NCBI GenBank assembly: GCA_963804495.1
Contig: CAWDQN010000014.1
Location: forward strand, 73,827 to 137,826
Source of the DNA: Rhodovastum sp963804495
Lineage (GTDB): Bacteria; Pseudomonadota; Alphaproteobacteria; Acetobacterales; Acetobacteraceae
Length of the DNA stretch: 64,000 nt
Direction: 5' to 3'
Part shown: one piece after another, positions 55,335 to 63,944 of the stretch
How positions within the stretch are numbered: the first letter of the stretch is position 1
Layout: each line of letters begins with the position of its first letter
The notes under the pieces: generated by a model
The model's input: only the letters and a program-made list of their open reading frames with translations
What the model was told of the DNA's origin: nothing
Databases searched by the model: none
Position numbers and translations under genes: made by a program

Positions 55335-57128
55335 TCATCGCGCCGGCGCAAGACCCCGGTCCGGCTCGGCGGCGGCCGACTTCACCGCGCGCGACAGGGT
55401 GGCGGCATCGGCGAAGGGCAGCGGCAGGTAGCGCGCGCCCATCTCGGCGGCGAGACGTTGCGCCTGCGCCTGCGGGCGCGGTGAGGTATCGACCAGCAGT
55501 GCGGTGATGTGGGCCGCCCGCATCAGCCGGGCGGCGGCGAGCGCGTCTTCTTCCGCGCGCGCACGCTCGGGCTTGCCGTCGCGGGTAATATTGGCCCGTC
55601 CGTCGGTGAGCATGATGACGATCGGGGTCTGGCCTTTGCGCTTCACCGCATCGGCCAGCGCCATGGCGGCATCGATCGCCGCCGCCACCGGCGTGCCGCC
55701 GCCACCGGGCAGGCCGGCCAGGCTGCGCTTCGCCCGCACCAGCGAGTTGGTGGGCGGCAGCATCAGGTCGGCTTCCGTGCCGCGGAAGGCCAGCAGCGCC
55801 ACCCGGTCGCGGCGGACATAGCAGTCGGCGAGCAACAGGTTCACCGCCCCCTTGGCCTCGCCCAGCCGATGCAGCGCCGCCGAGCCGGAGGCATCGACGA
55901 CGAAAATCGTGGTGGTTTCGGTGCGCTGCTTGTAGCGATTGACCCGGAAATCGTCGCGCCGCACTTCGACGCGCTTGCCGTTGGCGGGCAGGCCTGGGCC
56001 ACGCGCCGGCCGCGCCGCCACTTCGCGCTGGCGCAGACGCTGCCAGGGCGCGGCAACGCGCAGCGTTTCCACCAGGTTCAGCCGCGCGCCGCTGCGCGGA
56101 TCGCCGGCGCGGGTGCCGATCGGCCGGCCACGCAGCACCGACTGTTTCAGCATGCCGGCCTTGCCGGAGGATTGCGTGCGCGGCTTGCCGCCGGCGAGCT
56201 GCAACTGCGCCAGCAGCCCGGCGGGAATGCTCGCCTGCGCGGCTTCCAGCAGGATTTCCTGCAATTCCTGCTCGTTCGGCTCCTGCGGCTTCTCTTCCTC
56301 CTTTTCCTCCTCCTCGGGGGGAGGCGGCTCCGGGGGCGGCGGGGCCGGCAGGACGGTGGCGCGCGGACCGAGCACCAAGCGCGCGGCCACCCGCGCATCG
56401 CCGTCAGCAACGGTATCGCGCGCCGCCAGCGCCGCCGCCGCGCGGGCGACCCGCAACGCCAGGATGGGGGCGCGGAGCGAATAGACGCCCAGCATCAGCG
56501 CCGCGCCGCAGAGCGCCTTGACGATGTTCTCATCGGCGGTGACATGCGGCAACCGCGCCCGCGCCCCGGCGACGAGGGTCGCGGTGACCGGCGGGCGGGT
56601 CGCCTGCTCCAGACGGATGGAAGCAAGATCGAGATGGAAGGCCAGACGGTCGAGCAACGCCGCGGGCGGAGCCTCGTCGTCGGCCATGGCCTCATCCAGC
56701 GCCACCACGCCGATACGCGTCGGCATGCGCAGGGCGATGCCGTCGCGTTCGACGAACACCTCGCCGGCATCGAGCGCGCCGCCGATGCGCGCGGCCATGC
56801 CGATGCCGGTGCGCTCGGCGGTGGCGATCACCACCACGCCGCCGTCCGCCTCGGCGAGGATGCCGCGCTCGGCCACCGGGCGTCCGGCACGCAGGGTGGC
56901 GGCGAGGTCGAGTCCGCCGAGCAGGCGGCCGTCGGTGATGTGGATGGGAAGCTTACGGAAGGGGGCACCCGCGGGGAGATATTCGCGCAGCAGCGTCATC
57001 CAGCGGTCGCGTACGGGGCCGCTGAGCGAGCGGACGGCGACGCCGCCAGTGCCGAATGGGTCTACGGCGAACAGGGCCGCGGCAAGGGCGGCGTCGTCCC
57101 AGCGGCTGGGTTCTTCGGGGGGGGTCAC
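55335..57128 (-). CDS. bchD: magnesium chelatase subunit BchD
   Basis: 597 residues. An inactive AAA-like N-terminal half is joined by a Pro/Glu-rich linker (PPPPEPPPPEEEEKEEEKPQ) to a C-terminal von Willebrand A domain with MIDAS motif FVVDASGSAAL and a threonine in GGGGTPVAAAID. It forms a ring with BchI to drive Mg insertion by BchH. The GTG at 57128 is taken as start because the domain begins there (TPPEEPSRWDDAALAAALFA). No ribosome-binding site precedes it; a palindromic repeat lies there instead. Confidence 0.92.
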   Translation of the reverse strand: MTPPEEPSRWDDAALAAALFAVDPFGTGGVAVRSLSGPVRDRWMTLLREYLPAGAPFRKLPIHITDGRLLGGLDLAATLRAGRPVAERGILAEADGGVVVIATAERTGIGMAARIGGALDAGEVFVERDGIALRMPTRIGVVALDEAMADDEAPPAALLDRLAFHLDLASIRLEQATRPPVTATLVAGARARLPHVTADENIVKALCGAALMLGVYSLRAPILALRVARAAAALAARDTVADGDARVAARLVLGPRATVLPAPPPPEPPPPEEEEKEEEKPQEPNEQELQEILLEAAQASIPAGLLAQLQLAGGKPRTQSSGKAGMLKQSVLRGRPIGTRAGDPRSGARLNLVETLRVAAPWQRLRQREVAARPARGPGLPANGKRVEVRRDDFRVNRYKQRTETTTIFVVDASGSAALHRLGEAKGAVNLLLADCYVRRDRVALLAFRGTEADLMLPPTNSLVRAKRSLAGLPGGGGTPVAAAIDAAMALADAVKRKGQTPIVIMLTDGRANITRDGKPERARAEEDALAAARLMRAAHITALLVDTSPRPQAQAQRLAAEMGARYLPLPFADAATLSRAVKSAAAEPDRGLAPAR

Positions 57129-57279
57129 AGGAAGGCCAGGGCTCCGCCCTGGACCCGCCAAGGGCCGACAGGCCCTTGGAACCCAGTACTCAAGCGGGAT
57201 CCAAGGGGGTTGCCCTTGGCGGGGTCCAAGGGCGGAGCCCCTGGCGGGGTCCGGGGCAGCGCCCCGGCCAAGCCGAAGG
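57129..57279. repeat. dispersed palindromic repeat between bchI and bchD
   Basis: The 151-base gap is filled by family modules: AGGCCAGGGCTCCGCCCTGG, CAAGGGCCGACAGGCCCTTG, TCCAAGGGGGTTGCCCTTGG and a final GTCCGGGGCAGCGCCCCGG. The same modules occur near 15.5, 23.0 and 47.9 kb. Here they separate two genes that are normally adjacent in one operon, and could lower bchD expression relative to bchI. Confidence 0.8.
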
Positions 57280-58305
57280 TCATGCCGCAAACTGCTCCTG
57301 CACCGCCCGCTCCACCCGCGTCGTCGCCACCGCCTCATCCAGCGGATTGCGACGCAGCCGATGCCGCAGTGCCGGTGCCGCGACGCGCTTCAGATGCACA
57401 TCCTCGACCGATTTATCGCCTTCCAGCGCCGCCACCGCCCGGGCCGCGCGCACCAGCGTCAGTTCGCCGCGCAGCCCGTCCGTGCCCAGCGCCATGCACA
57501 GCTTGGCCGCCCGCTCCAGCGCCGCGTCCGCGACCTCGACGGCAGCAATCCGCCCGCGCGCGGCAACAATGCGGCGGCGCAGGCGCTCGTCCTCTTTTTT
57601 CCAGTGCGCCGTAAACCCTTCCGGGTCGCGCTCGTACGCGTCGCGGCGCTTGACCACCTCGATGCGGGTTTTCAGTTCGCCCGGCGTGCGTACCTCCACC
57701 GACAGGCCGAAGCGATCGAGCAATTGCGGCCGGAGCTCGCCCTCCTCCGGGTTGCCGCTGCCGATCAGCACGAACTTCGCCGGGTGGCGCACGCTCAGCC
57801 CTTCGCGCTCGACCACGTTCTCGCCCGACGCGGCAACGTCGAGCAGCAGATCGACCAGATGGTCCTCCAGCAGGTTCACCTCGTCGATGTACAGGAAGCC
57901 GCGATGCGCACGGGCCAGCAGACCGGGCTCGAACGCCTTCACCCCGTCGGCCAAGGCCCGCTCGAGGTCGAGCGCCCCGACCACCCGGTCCTCGGTGGCA
58001 CCAAGCGGCAAGTCAACCACCGGCACCGGCACCACATGCCCCTTGAGCGGGCCATGCGACTTGCGCTCGTTGCAATCGTCGCACAGGCCGCGCTCGGCCG
58101 CCGGGTCGCAGCCGTAGCGGCAGCCGATGACCGATTTCATCTTCGGCAGCAGGGCGGCCAGCGCGCGCACCGTCGTGGACTTACCGGTGCCACGGTCGCC
58201 GAAGGCGAGCACGCCGCCGACGCTGGGATCGACCGCCGCAACCAGGAGCGCGAGCTTCATCTCCTCCTGGCCGACGATCGCGGAGAACGGAAAACACAGT
58301 GACAC
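57280..58305 (-). CDS. bchI: magnesium chelatase ATPase subunit BchI
   Basis: 341 residues of an AAA+ ATPase. N-terminal FPFSAIVGQEEMKLALLVAA, Walker A FGDRGTGKST, Walker B YIDEVNLLEDHLVDLLLD and sensor IGSGNPEEGELRPQLLDRFG are all present. The GTG at 58305 fits the family N-terminus; the frame is open further upstream without similarity. It would form hexamers with BchD. Confidence 0.94.
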   Translation of the reverse strand: MSLCFPFSAIVGQEEMKLALLVAAVDPSVGGVLAFGDRGTGKSTTVRALAALLPKMKSVIGCRYGCDPAAERGLCDDCNERKSHGPLKGHVVPVPVVDLPLGATEDRVVGALDLERALADGVKAFEPGLLARAHRGFLYIDEVNLLEDHLVDLLLDVAASGENVVEREGLSVRHPAKFVLIGSGNPEEGELRPQLLDRFGLSVEVRTPGELKTRIEVVKRRDAYERDPEGFTAHWKKEDERLRRRIVAARGRIAAVEVADAALERAAKLCMALGTDGLRGELTLVRAARAVAALEGDKSVEDVHLKRVAAPALRHRLRRNPLDEAVATTRVERAVQEQFAA

Positions 58306-58650
58306 GATCAGGCCATTTCGCGAAGCCCGGTCATCCCGGCGAGCGGTCGCTTCGGTATCGGAAGAAAGTCCGGGGCAGAGGTGGCGCCAGGAATACACAC
58401 GACCCGGGTCCCCGCGCTAACCACGGGGCCGAAACCGATCGCGCCATGGTTCGCGTGCGCCGCAACTCCGGCCCCGGCTTCGGCGGCGCAGCGCTCGTCC
58501 TGCACAACCTAGACCACTCGGAGGCGAGCGACGTGAACTGCATCAGGCCCTGGTGTCATCGCGACGAAACGGCACGACGCGGTCGCGACAGCGCCCCCGG
58601 CGCAGCCCCATGTGGCTGCGCGCGGAGGCAGCGGGCCGGCAAACCTGCCG
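58306..58650. other. bchI upstream region
   Basis: 345 bases between the HiPIP gene and bchI. No gene is recognisable. TGT-N12-ACG at 58554-58571 is one base away from the PpsR consensus and could belong to a bchIDO promoter. Confidence 0.35.
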
Positions 58651-58905
58651 TTACGGCTTCGGCGCGAAGGCGCCGCACCAGCCGGTCGGGCTGATTTCCC
58701 CGGCCACCAGGGTGCAGGCGTTGGGCGGCTGGAATTGCAGACACTTGTCGCATTCCTGGCCTTCGTGCGGCTTGTCCTGATAGAGTACCATGGACTTTTC
58801 GATCTTCTGCTGCGCGCCTGCGCGGCTGGCGACGCCAACAGCGGCAACCGCGGCCGCGCCGGCACATAAAATGCTGCGGCGCAACGTCTTGTTTTCTTTT
58901 GTCAT
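58651..58905 (-). CDS. high-potential iron-sulfur protein (HiPIP)
   Basis: An 84-residue precursor with a signal containing LRRSILCAGAAAVAAVGVAS (twin-Arg-like) and a mature part of about 53 residues. The four [4Fe-4S] ligands are in GQECDKCLQF, NACTLVAG and TGWCGAFAPKP, with the Tyr of VLYQDKP also conserved. HiPIP is the soluble periplasmic donor from the cytochrome bc1 complex to PufC. Finding it inside the photosynthesis cluster supports this role. The ATG at 58905 gives the correct export signal. Confidence 0.9.
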   Translation of the reverse strand: MTKENKTLRRSILCAGAAAVAAVGVASRAGAQQKIEKSMVLYQDKPHEGQECDKCLQFQPPNACTLVAGEISPTGWCGAFAPKP

Positions 58906-59056
58906 AGCGGAGAGGTCCCTCATCTGACGGCGGAAACGTATTAGGGATGACGCAGACTTTTGGCAACGTGGCAACTGCGCCGCGCCGGCCGGAACGTTTT
59001 GGACATTGCCGCCATAGGCCGCATCCGCGTCGTCCTGGTCGTGCGCACCCCGGCTG

Positions 59057-60268
59057 TCACGCGGCGCGTTGCAGGCTGAACTGCGACCAGATGGACGACA
59101 GCGACGACACCAAGTGCTCAATGTCGGCATCGGTGTGCAGCGGGCCCGGGGTGAACCGTAGCCGCTCAGTGCCGCGCGGCACGGTCGGATAGTTGATGGC
59201 CTGGACGTAGATGCCGTGGTGGTCGAGCAGCAGATCGCTGATCTGCTTGCACACAACGGCGTCGCCAACCATCACCGGCACGATGTGGCTCGGGTTGTCC
59301 ATATGCGGCACCCCAACCTCGTCGAGCCGGCGACGCACCCGGGCGACCCGGTCACGCTGCGCGAGACGCTCGGCGTTGCTGTTCTTCAGATGGCGGATGC
59401 TGGCGATCGCGCCGGCCGCCACCGACGGCGGAATCGAGGTGGTGAAAATAAAGCCCGAGGCGAAGCTGCGCACGAAGTCACACATCGCATGCGAGCCAGC
59501 AATGTAACCGCCGGCCACGCCGAACGCCTTGCCGAGGGTGCCCTCGATCACCGTCAGCCGGTGCGACAGGTTTTCACGATCGGTGACGCCGCCGCCGCGA
59601 TTGCCGTACATGCCGACCGCATGCACCTCGTCGATGTAGGTCATGGCGTTGTGCTTGTCGGCCACGTCGCAGATTTCGGCGATCGGTGCGATGTCTCCGT
59701 CCATCGAGTAGACGGACTCAAACGCCACAAGCTTCGGCCGCTCCGGCCCGAGATCGGTCAGGATGCGGTCCAGATCCTCCACGTCGTTGTGCTTGAAGAT
59801 GCGCTTCTCGGCCCGGCTGTGTCGCACGCCCTCGATCATGGAGGCGTGGTTCAGCTCATCCGACACGATCACGCAGCCGGGGATGCCGGCGCCGAGCGTG
59901 GTCAGGGTCGCCCAGTTCGACATATAGCCCGAGTTGAACAGCAGCGCCGCCTCGGTGCCATGCAGGTCGGCCAACTCGCGCTCAAGCAGCACGTGGTAGT
60001 GGTTGGTGCCGGATATGTTGCGGGTGCCGCCGGCGCCGGCACCGCAACGGTCGAGCGCTTCGTGCATGGCCGCGAGCACCTCGGGGTTCTGCCCCATGCC
60101 GAGGTAGTCGTTCGAGCACCACACCGTCACCTGCGACGGGCCGCGCTCGCGATGATGCGTGGCGCGCGGGAACTCCCCGACATGTCGTTCCAGATCAGCG
60201 AACACCCGGTAGCGACCCTCACGACGGAGGCCATCGAGCTGCTTGCTAAAGAAGGCTTCGTAGTTCAT
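59057..60268 (-). CDS. hemA: 5-aminolevulinate synthase
   Basis: 403 residues. This PLP enzyme joins glycine and succinyl-CoA, the first step of tetrapyrrole synthesis in alphaproteobacteria. The N-terminus DGLRREGRYRVFADLERHVG, the glycine-rich TVWCSNDYLGMGQNP, and the PLP Lys in TLGKAFGVAGGYIAGS are typical. It ends the puh operon, as in other purple bacteria (puhE-hemA). It starts about 85 bases after the puhE-CobW stop. Confidence 0.95.
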   Translation of the reverse strand: MNYEAFFSKQLDGLRREGRYRVFADLERHVGEFPRATHHRERGPSQVTVWCSNDYLGMGQNPEVLAAMHEALDRCGAGAGGTRNISGTNHYHVLLERELADLHGTEAALLFNSGYMSNWATLTTLGAGIPGCVIVSDELNHASMIEGVRHSRAEKRIFKHNDVEDLDRILTDLGPERPKLVAFESVYSMDGDIAPIAEICDVADKHNAMTYIDEVHAVGMYGNRGGGVTDRENLSHRLTVIEGTLGKAFGVAGGYIAGSHAMCDFVRSFASGFIFTTSIPPSVAAGAIASIRHLKNSNAERLAQRDRVARVRRRLDEVGVPHMDNPSHIVPVMVGDAVVCKQISDLLLDHHGIYVQAINYPTVPRGTERLRFTPGPLHTDADIEHLVSSLSSIWSQFSLQRAA

Positions 60269-60353
60269 CTATTGTGGCCTCCGAATGGGTGTCGTCTTGC
60301 GCGTCACAGTTTGATACTACACGATACTTTCGCGCGCGAAGCATACACCGAAG

Positions 60354-62099
60354 TTAAGTTCTGTTCATTCTTGCCGGTGCCGTGGTGCAAGCCGCGAATG
60401 CCGCCTGCAGCCGGCCCCGGTCGATCTCGCGTCCCACTGCCACCACACGTGGCGTCTCGTCCTCGGCGGCGGCGAATGCCGTGAGGTTTGTGCGGCCACC
60501 TGAACAGTCGAACCGCACCCAGCCTGCACCTGCCCGCACAACGCCCTTCACCCGTTCGACCTGGCCGAAGGCACCATCGGTGACCGCTTCGAGCAGCTCG
60601 TGAAGCAGTTGCGCATCACAGCTTCCCGGCAGCGCGGCACGCCAAGTGGCGAAGCCGAGGCAATCCGCTTGGGAATCGAATTGCTCTGACGCCGCAATGC
60701 CGGTGGCCTGATCGATTGCGCTGGACAGCTCGGCATCGTTTGCTACCGCGCGGGCGGCATGGTCGGCCCCGCCGGCGCGCAGCGCGCCATGACTGGCCAG
60801 CACAACCCGCGCCTCGGGGTTCAGCGCGTGCAACGTCGCTTCCACCATGCGCAGCTCGGCCGGCGCGACCAGGTCCGTCTTGTTCACCACGATGCTGTGC
60901 GCAAACGCCGCCTGCTGCTCGAAATAGCGCTGCAGCCTGGCGTAGTCGCGCAGGAACGCGCCGGCGTCGACCACCGCGGTCACCTGCACGCTGCTCACCA
61001 GCGGCTTGAGATCGGGACGCGCGAGCACGCCAAGCAGGGCGCCCAGATCGGAGCTGCCGGCTGGCTCGATGATGATGCGTTGCGGCGACCAACGGGCCAC
61101 CGCCTCGCGGATTTGCCGCGAGGCATTGCGTGCCAGCGGCAGAAACGTGAAGGCGCCAGCTGCCGGACCGGTCCCGCGGTTTCGCAACAGGGACCCATCC
61201 AGGTGCATCGCGTCCGGGTCGTTGACCAGCACCAGGGTGCGCACCTCCGGGTCGATCCGATCGAGACGGCGGCGCAGGAAGCTGGTTTTGCCGACACCGA
61301 GGAAGCCGGCGATTATTTCGATATCAAAGCCATGAGGCTGGCGGTGCGACTGCAGGCTCCAGCGCCACAACGCCGCCGCTGGCAGCGGCAGCACCAGAAA
61401 CCAGTGCTCCAGGATCGCCAGCGTCATCATGGTCGCAACGAAAGTGTATCCGGCCGCGGTGGCGGCATCGGCGTCTGCCGCGATGGCATGGCGGAACAGC
61501 AGTGCGGCCACCACCGTCGAGACCGTCACCGACACCGGGAACAGCAGGTTCATCGGCGCCTTGCGGAAGAAGCTTTTCAAGAACGCAAGGTGCTCGGGGA
61601 TGAACTCCTCGTTGAGGTTGCGCACACCGAGGAACACGTTCAGCCGGGCGCTCTGGTGCATCCACCACAACACCATGAAGGTCCAGGTGCCGATCTGGTT
61701 CGCCCCGCCCCAGGTGAGGCTGACCACGGCTGCCGCCACCGCGAGGATCGCCAGCTCATGCCACAGGCAGGCGAGCACGGCGTGGCCGAAATGCCGCCAG
61801 CCGCGGCAGCCTTCCGGACAGGCCTGCTTGCGCACGCCAGTGACGTAGCCAAGATAAAAGCTTACCTCCAACCAGCCCCAGGCGAGCAGACCGTAGGTGA
61901 AAGCCTGGTAGGCGCCGCCGACGCTCATGTCATCGGCACCGGCGGCAAGCCCCACCAGCGACAGCCCCAGCAACACCGTCGATCCCAGCATCGTCCAGCG
62001 GAACGTCCAGCGCGGCAGCCCGTCCAGGTAGATCACCAGGCCGGTGGCGAACCACCAGATGAACAGGGCGTGCAGCGCGGGATAGACGTAGTGGGACAT
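60354..62099 (-). CDS. puhE: PuhE fused to a CobW/COG0523-like GTPase
   Basis: 581 residues in one uninterrupted frame. Residues 1-250 are PuhE (DUF3623), a membrane protein for photosynthetic complex assembly, with about seven helices and the phrases VYPALHALFIWWFATGLVIY and WWMHQSARLNVFLGVRNLNE. Residues 258-581 are a CobW-type GTPase: Walker A GFLGVGKTS at 265, IIIEPAGSSDL at 342, and NKTD at 406, plus a C-terminal CobW_C-like part. The CxCC metal site that normally lies between Walker A and the EPAG segment is replaced by FTFLPLARNA. It lies 16 bases after acsF in the usual puhE place. The fusion is not a joining artefact of overlapping frames. Confidence 0.88.
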   Translation of the reverse strand: MSHYVYPALHALFIWWFATGLVIYLDGLPRWTFRWTMLGSTVLLGLSLVGLAAGADDMSVGGAYQAFTYGLLAWGWLEVSFYLGYVTGVRKQACPEGCRGWRHFGHAVLACLWHELAILAVAAAVVSLTWGGANQIGTWTFMVLWWMHQSARLNVFLGVRNLNEEFIPEHLAFLKSFFRKAPMNLLFPVSVTVSTVVAALLFRHAIAADADAATAAGYTFVATMMTLAILEHWFLVLPLPAAALWRWSLQSHRQPHGFDIEIIAGFLGVGKTSFLRRRLDRIDPEVRTLVLVNDPDAMHLDGSLLRNRGTGPAAGAFTFLPLARNASRQIREAVARWSPQRIIIEPAGSSDLGALLGVLARPDLKPLVSSVQVTAVVDAGAFLRDYARLQRYFEQQAAFAHSIVVNKTDLVAPAELRMVEATLHALNPEARVVLASHGALRAGGADHAARAVANDAELSSAIDQATGIAASEQFDSQADCLGFATWRAALPGSCDAQLLHELLEAVTDGAFGQVERVKGVVRAGAGWVRFDCSGGRTNLTAFAAAEDETPRVVAVGREIDRGRLQAAFAACTTAPARMNRT

Positions 62100-62115
62100 G
62101 GTGCGGTCGTTCGCT

Positions 62116-63189
62116 TTACCAGGCTGCGGCCAGCCGCACGCGGGCGGGCAGTTCGTTCGGCTTGGCGGGCACAAGATAGAGCCGCAGGATGACCGCCGCG
62201 GCGGCCACCGTCAGGCCGGCCTGCTGCAGCCGCGCGACCACCCCACCCTTCGCCTTCGCCGCCCCGAGCGCCCGCGTGACATGCCACAGCCGTTCCAGCC
62301 CGGCGCGGAAGGCGGGGGCATCGATGTCGAGCGTCAGCGGGAACACCTGCTTGGAGATTTCATTGGTGATGCCGAACACTTTGTAGTCGTAGTCGGTCGG
62401 ATCGACCCCCAGCGCCTTGTGGAACACCGGCCGCGCGTGGTCGCGCACATACATTGTGGCGTAGACCGACAGCAGGAAGAACTTGATCCACAGCTTGTTG
62501 AACCCGCTCAGCAGCTGCGGGTTGGCGCGCATCGCCATGGCGAACGCCTCGCCGTGGCGGAACTCGTCCTGGCACCAGTTCTCGAACCACTTGAAGATCG
62601 GGTGGAAGCGCAGCTCGGGATGGCGTTCGAGCTGGCGGAAGATGGTGATGTAGCGGGCGTAGCCGATTTTTTCCGACAGATAGACTGCGTAGAAAATGAA
62701 CTTCGGCTGGAAGTAGGTATATTTCTTGGCTTTCGTGAGGAAGCCGAGGTCCACGCCGACACCGAAATCCTTCAGCGTGTCGTTGATGAATCCGGCATGG
62801 CGGGCCTCGTCGCGGCTCATGTAGCCGAACCAGTCGCGGATCACCGGGTTGCTGATGCGCTTTTTGATTTCGGCGTACAGCACGCAGCCGGAGAATTCCG
62901 CCGTCACCGAGCTGACCAGGAAGTCGATGAACTCCTGCCGCAGTTCGGGCGGCAGGGTGGAGAGGTCGAGGTTGAACTCGTCATTGCGAATGAAGTGGCC
63001 GCGGTTGCTGTCGCGGGCGAACTCGGCCATCAGATCGTCCCATTCGGCCTGCACACCCGATACATCGAGCCGGTCCATGGCGGCGAAATCGGTGGTGTAG
63101 AAACGCGGCGCCAGGATCGTGTTGGCCTGCGCGAGCCGGGTGGTGTCGTTGATCAGATGGTCGGGCCGCGAGTCGGTCAGAGCGTCCAT
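62116..63189 (-). CDS. acsF: oxygen-dependent Mg-protoporphyrin monomethyl ester cyclase AcsF
   Basis: 357 residues of a diiron enzyme. It closes ring E to form divinyl protochlorophyllide using oxygen. The diiron ligands fall in TAEFSGCVLYAEIKKR, MSRDEARHAGFIND and WCQDEFRHGEAFAMAM. The sequence is intact from MDALTDSRPDHLI to the end. In this organism it may be the only working cyclase because bchE is frameshifted. It starts right after the stop of the 94-codon gene. Confidence 0.95.
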   Translation of the reverse strand: MDALTDSRPDHLINDTTRLAQANTILAPRFYTTDFAAMDRLDVSGVQAEWDDLMAEFARDSNRGHFIRNDEFNLDLSTLPPELRQEFIDFLVSSVTAEFSGCVLYAEIKKRISNPVIRDWFGYMSRDEARHAGFINDTLKDFGVGVDLGFLTKAKKYTYFQPKFIFYAVYLSEKIGYARYITIFRQLERHPELRFHPIFKWFENWCQDEFRHGEAFAMAMRANPQLLSGFNKLWIKFFLLSVYATMYVRDHARPVFHKALGVDPTDYDYKVFGITNEISKQVFPLTLDIDAPAFRAGLERLWHVTRALGAAKAKGGVVARLQQAGLTVAAAAVILRLYLVPAKPNELPARVRLAAAW

Positions 63190-63474
63190 TTAAGTCCCCC
63201 GTTGGAAGCCCACTTCGTACAGCTCAGTGAGTGCGAAGAGGCCGGTTTTTTTTGTCCAAAGCCGTTCAAGCCAGCCCGCGCGGATGACGGTCGCGCGGCA
63301 CTGCAAGGTCACCCGATCGCCGAAGCGCACCTCGGTGGGCGCGCCGTGCACCACCACCGTGTCACCGGGGCGGATATCGATGCCCTCCGGGATGGCATGC
63401 GCATGCAGGCTTTCGGGCGTCTGTTCGATGTCCACCGCGCAGGTGATTTCGATGCGGCGCTGGCCGAGGATCAT
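63190..63474 (-). CDS. conserved small protein of the puh operon
   Basis: A 94-residue soluble protein. Small orfs occur at this place between puhC and acsF in other purple bacteria. Key stretches are HAHAIPEGIDIRPGDTVVVH, FGDRVTLQCRATVIRAGWLE and LFALTELYEVGFQRG. The beta-rich pattern suggests a small barrel. No motif shows an activity. It overlaps puhC by four bases, and its stop abuts the acsF start. Confidence 0.8.
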   Translation of the reverse strand: MILGQRRIEITCAVDIEQTPESLHAHAIPEGIDIRPGDTVVVHGAPTEVRFGDRVTLQCRATVIRAGWLERLWTKKTGLFALTELYEVGFQRGT

Positions 63475-63944
63475 GGCGTGGTACTCCGGAGCGGCAGCAG
63501 ACGCAGGAAAACCTGCACATTGGATTGGCCGAACGCCTGCAGGTCGACGCGGCGGCCGGTGGCGGGGTCCTCCAGCGTCAGCCGCCCGTCGGCGTAGGCG
63601 GTCAGGCGGAACGGCGCCGACTTGCCGGCGTCCTGAAGTTTGCGCTCGCGGGCGAGGCCGCGCAGGGTGGCCCGTAGAAACCCGTTGGTGCCGGGTGCCA
63701 GCACCTGCAGCACCGCGTCGTCAGCGGCATTGACCACGGCGACCGAACCGTCCGCCTGGTCCTCGAATTGCAGGTCGCGCGAGGCCACCGTAGCGGCGGT
63801 CGGCGGGAAGGTGTCCACACCCATGCTGTGGATCACCGCGGCGGTCACGATCGTCACCAGGACCACGATCGCGGCACCGACCAGGACAAAGCGCGGGAAC
63901 TGCGGATGCTGCGTGGGACTGGTCACGACGTCGGTTCCGGTCAC
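63471..63944 (-). CDS. puhC: photosynthetic complex assembly protein PuhC
   Basis: 157 residues. One N-terminal helix (FVLVGAAIVVLVTIVTAAVI) anchors a periplasmic domain with LQFEDQADGSVAVVNAADDA, GFLRATLRGLARER and LTLEDPATGRRVDLQAFGQS. The protein aids LH1-RC assembly. It starts with GTG, overlapping the end of the upstream gene (GTGA). Confidence 0.9.
   Translation of the reverse strand: MTGTDVVTSPTQHPQFPRFVLVGAAIVVLVTIVTAAVIHSMGVDTFPPTAATVASRDLQFEDQADGSVAVVNAADDAVLQVLAPGTNGFLRATLRGLARERKLQDAGKSAPFRLTAYADGRLTLEDPATGRRVDLQAFGQSNVQVFLRLLPLRSTTP

Noticed and set aside
60269..60353. PpsR site before hemA
   Set aside because: The TGT and ACA present are 13 bases apart, not 12, and the flanks are not symmetric.
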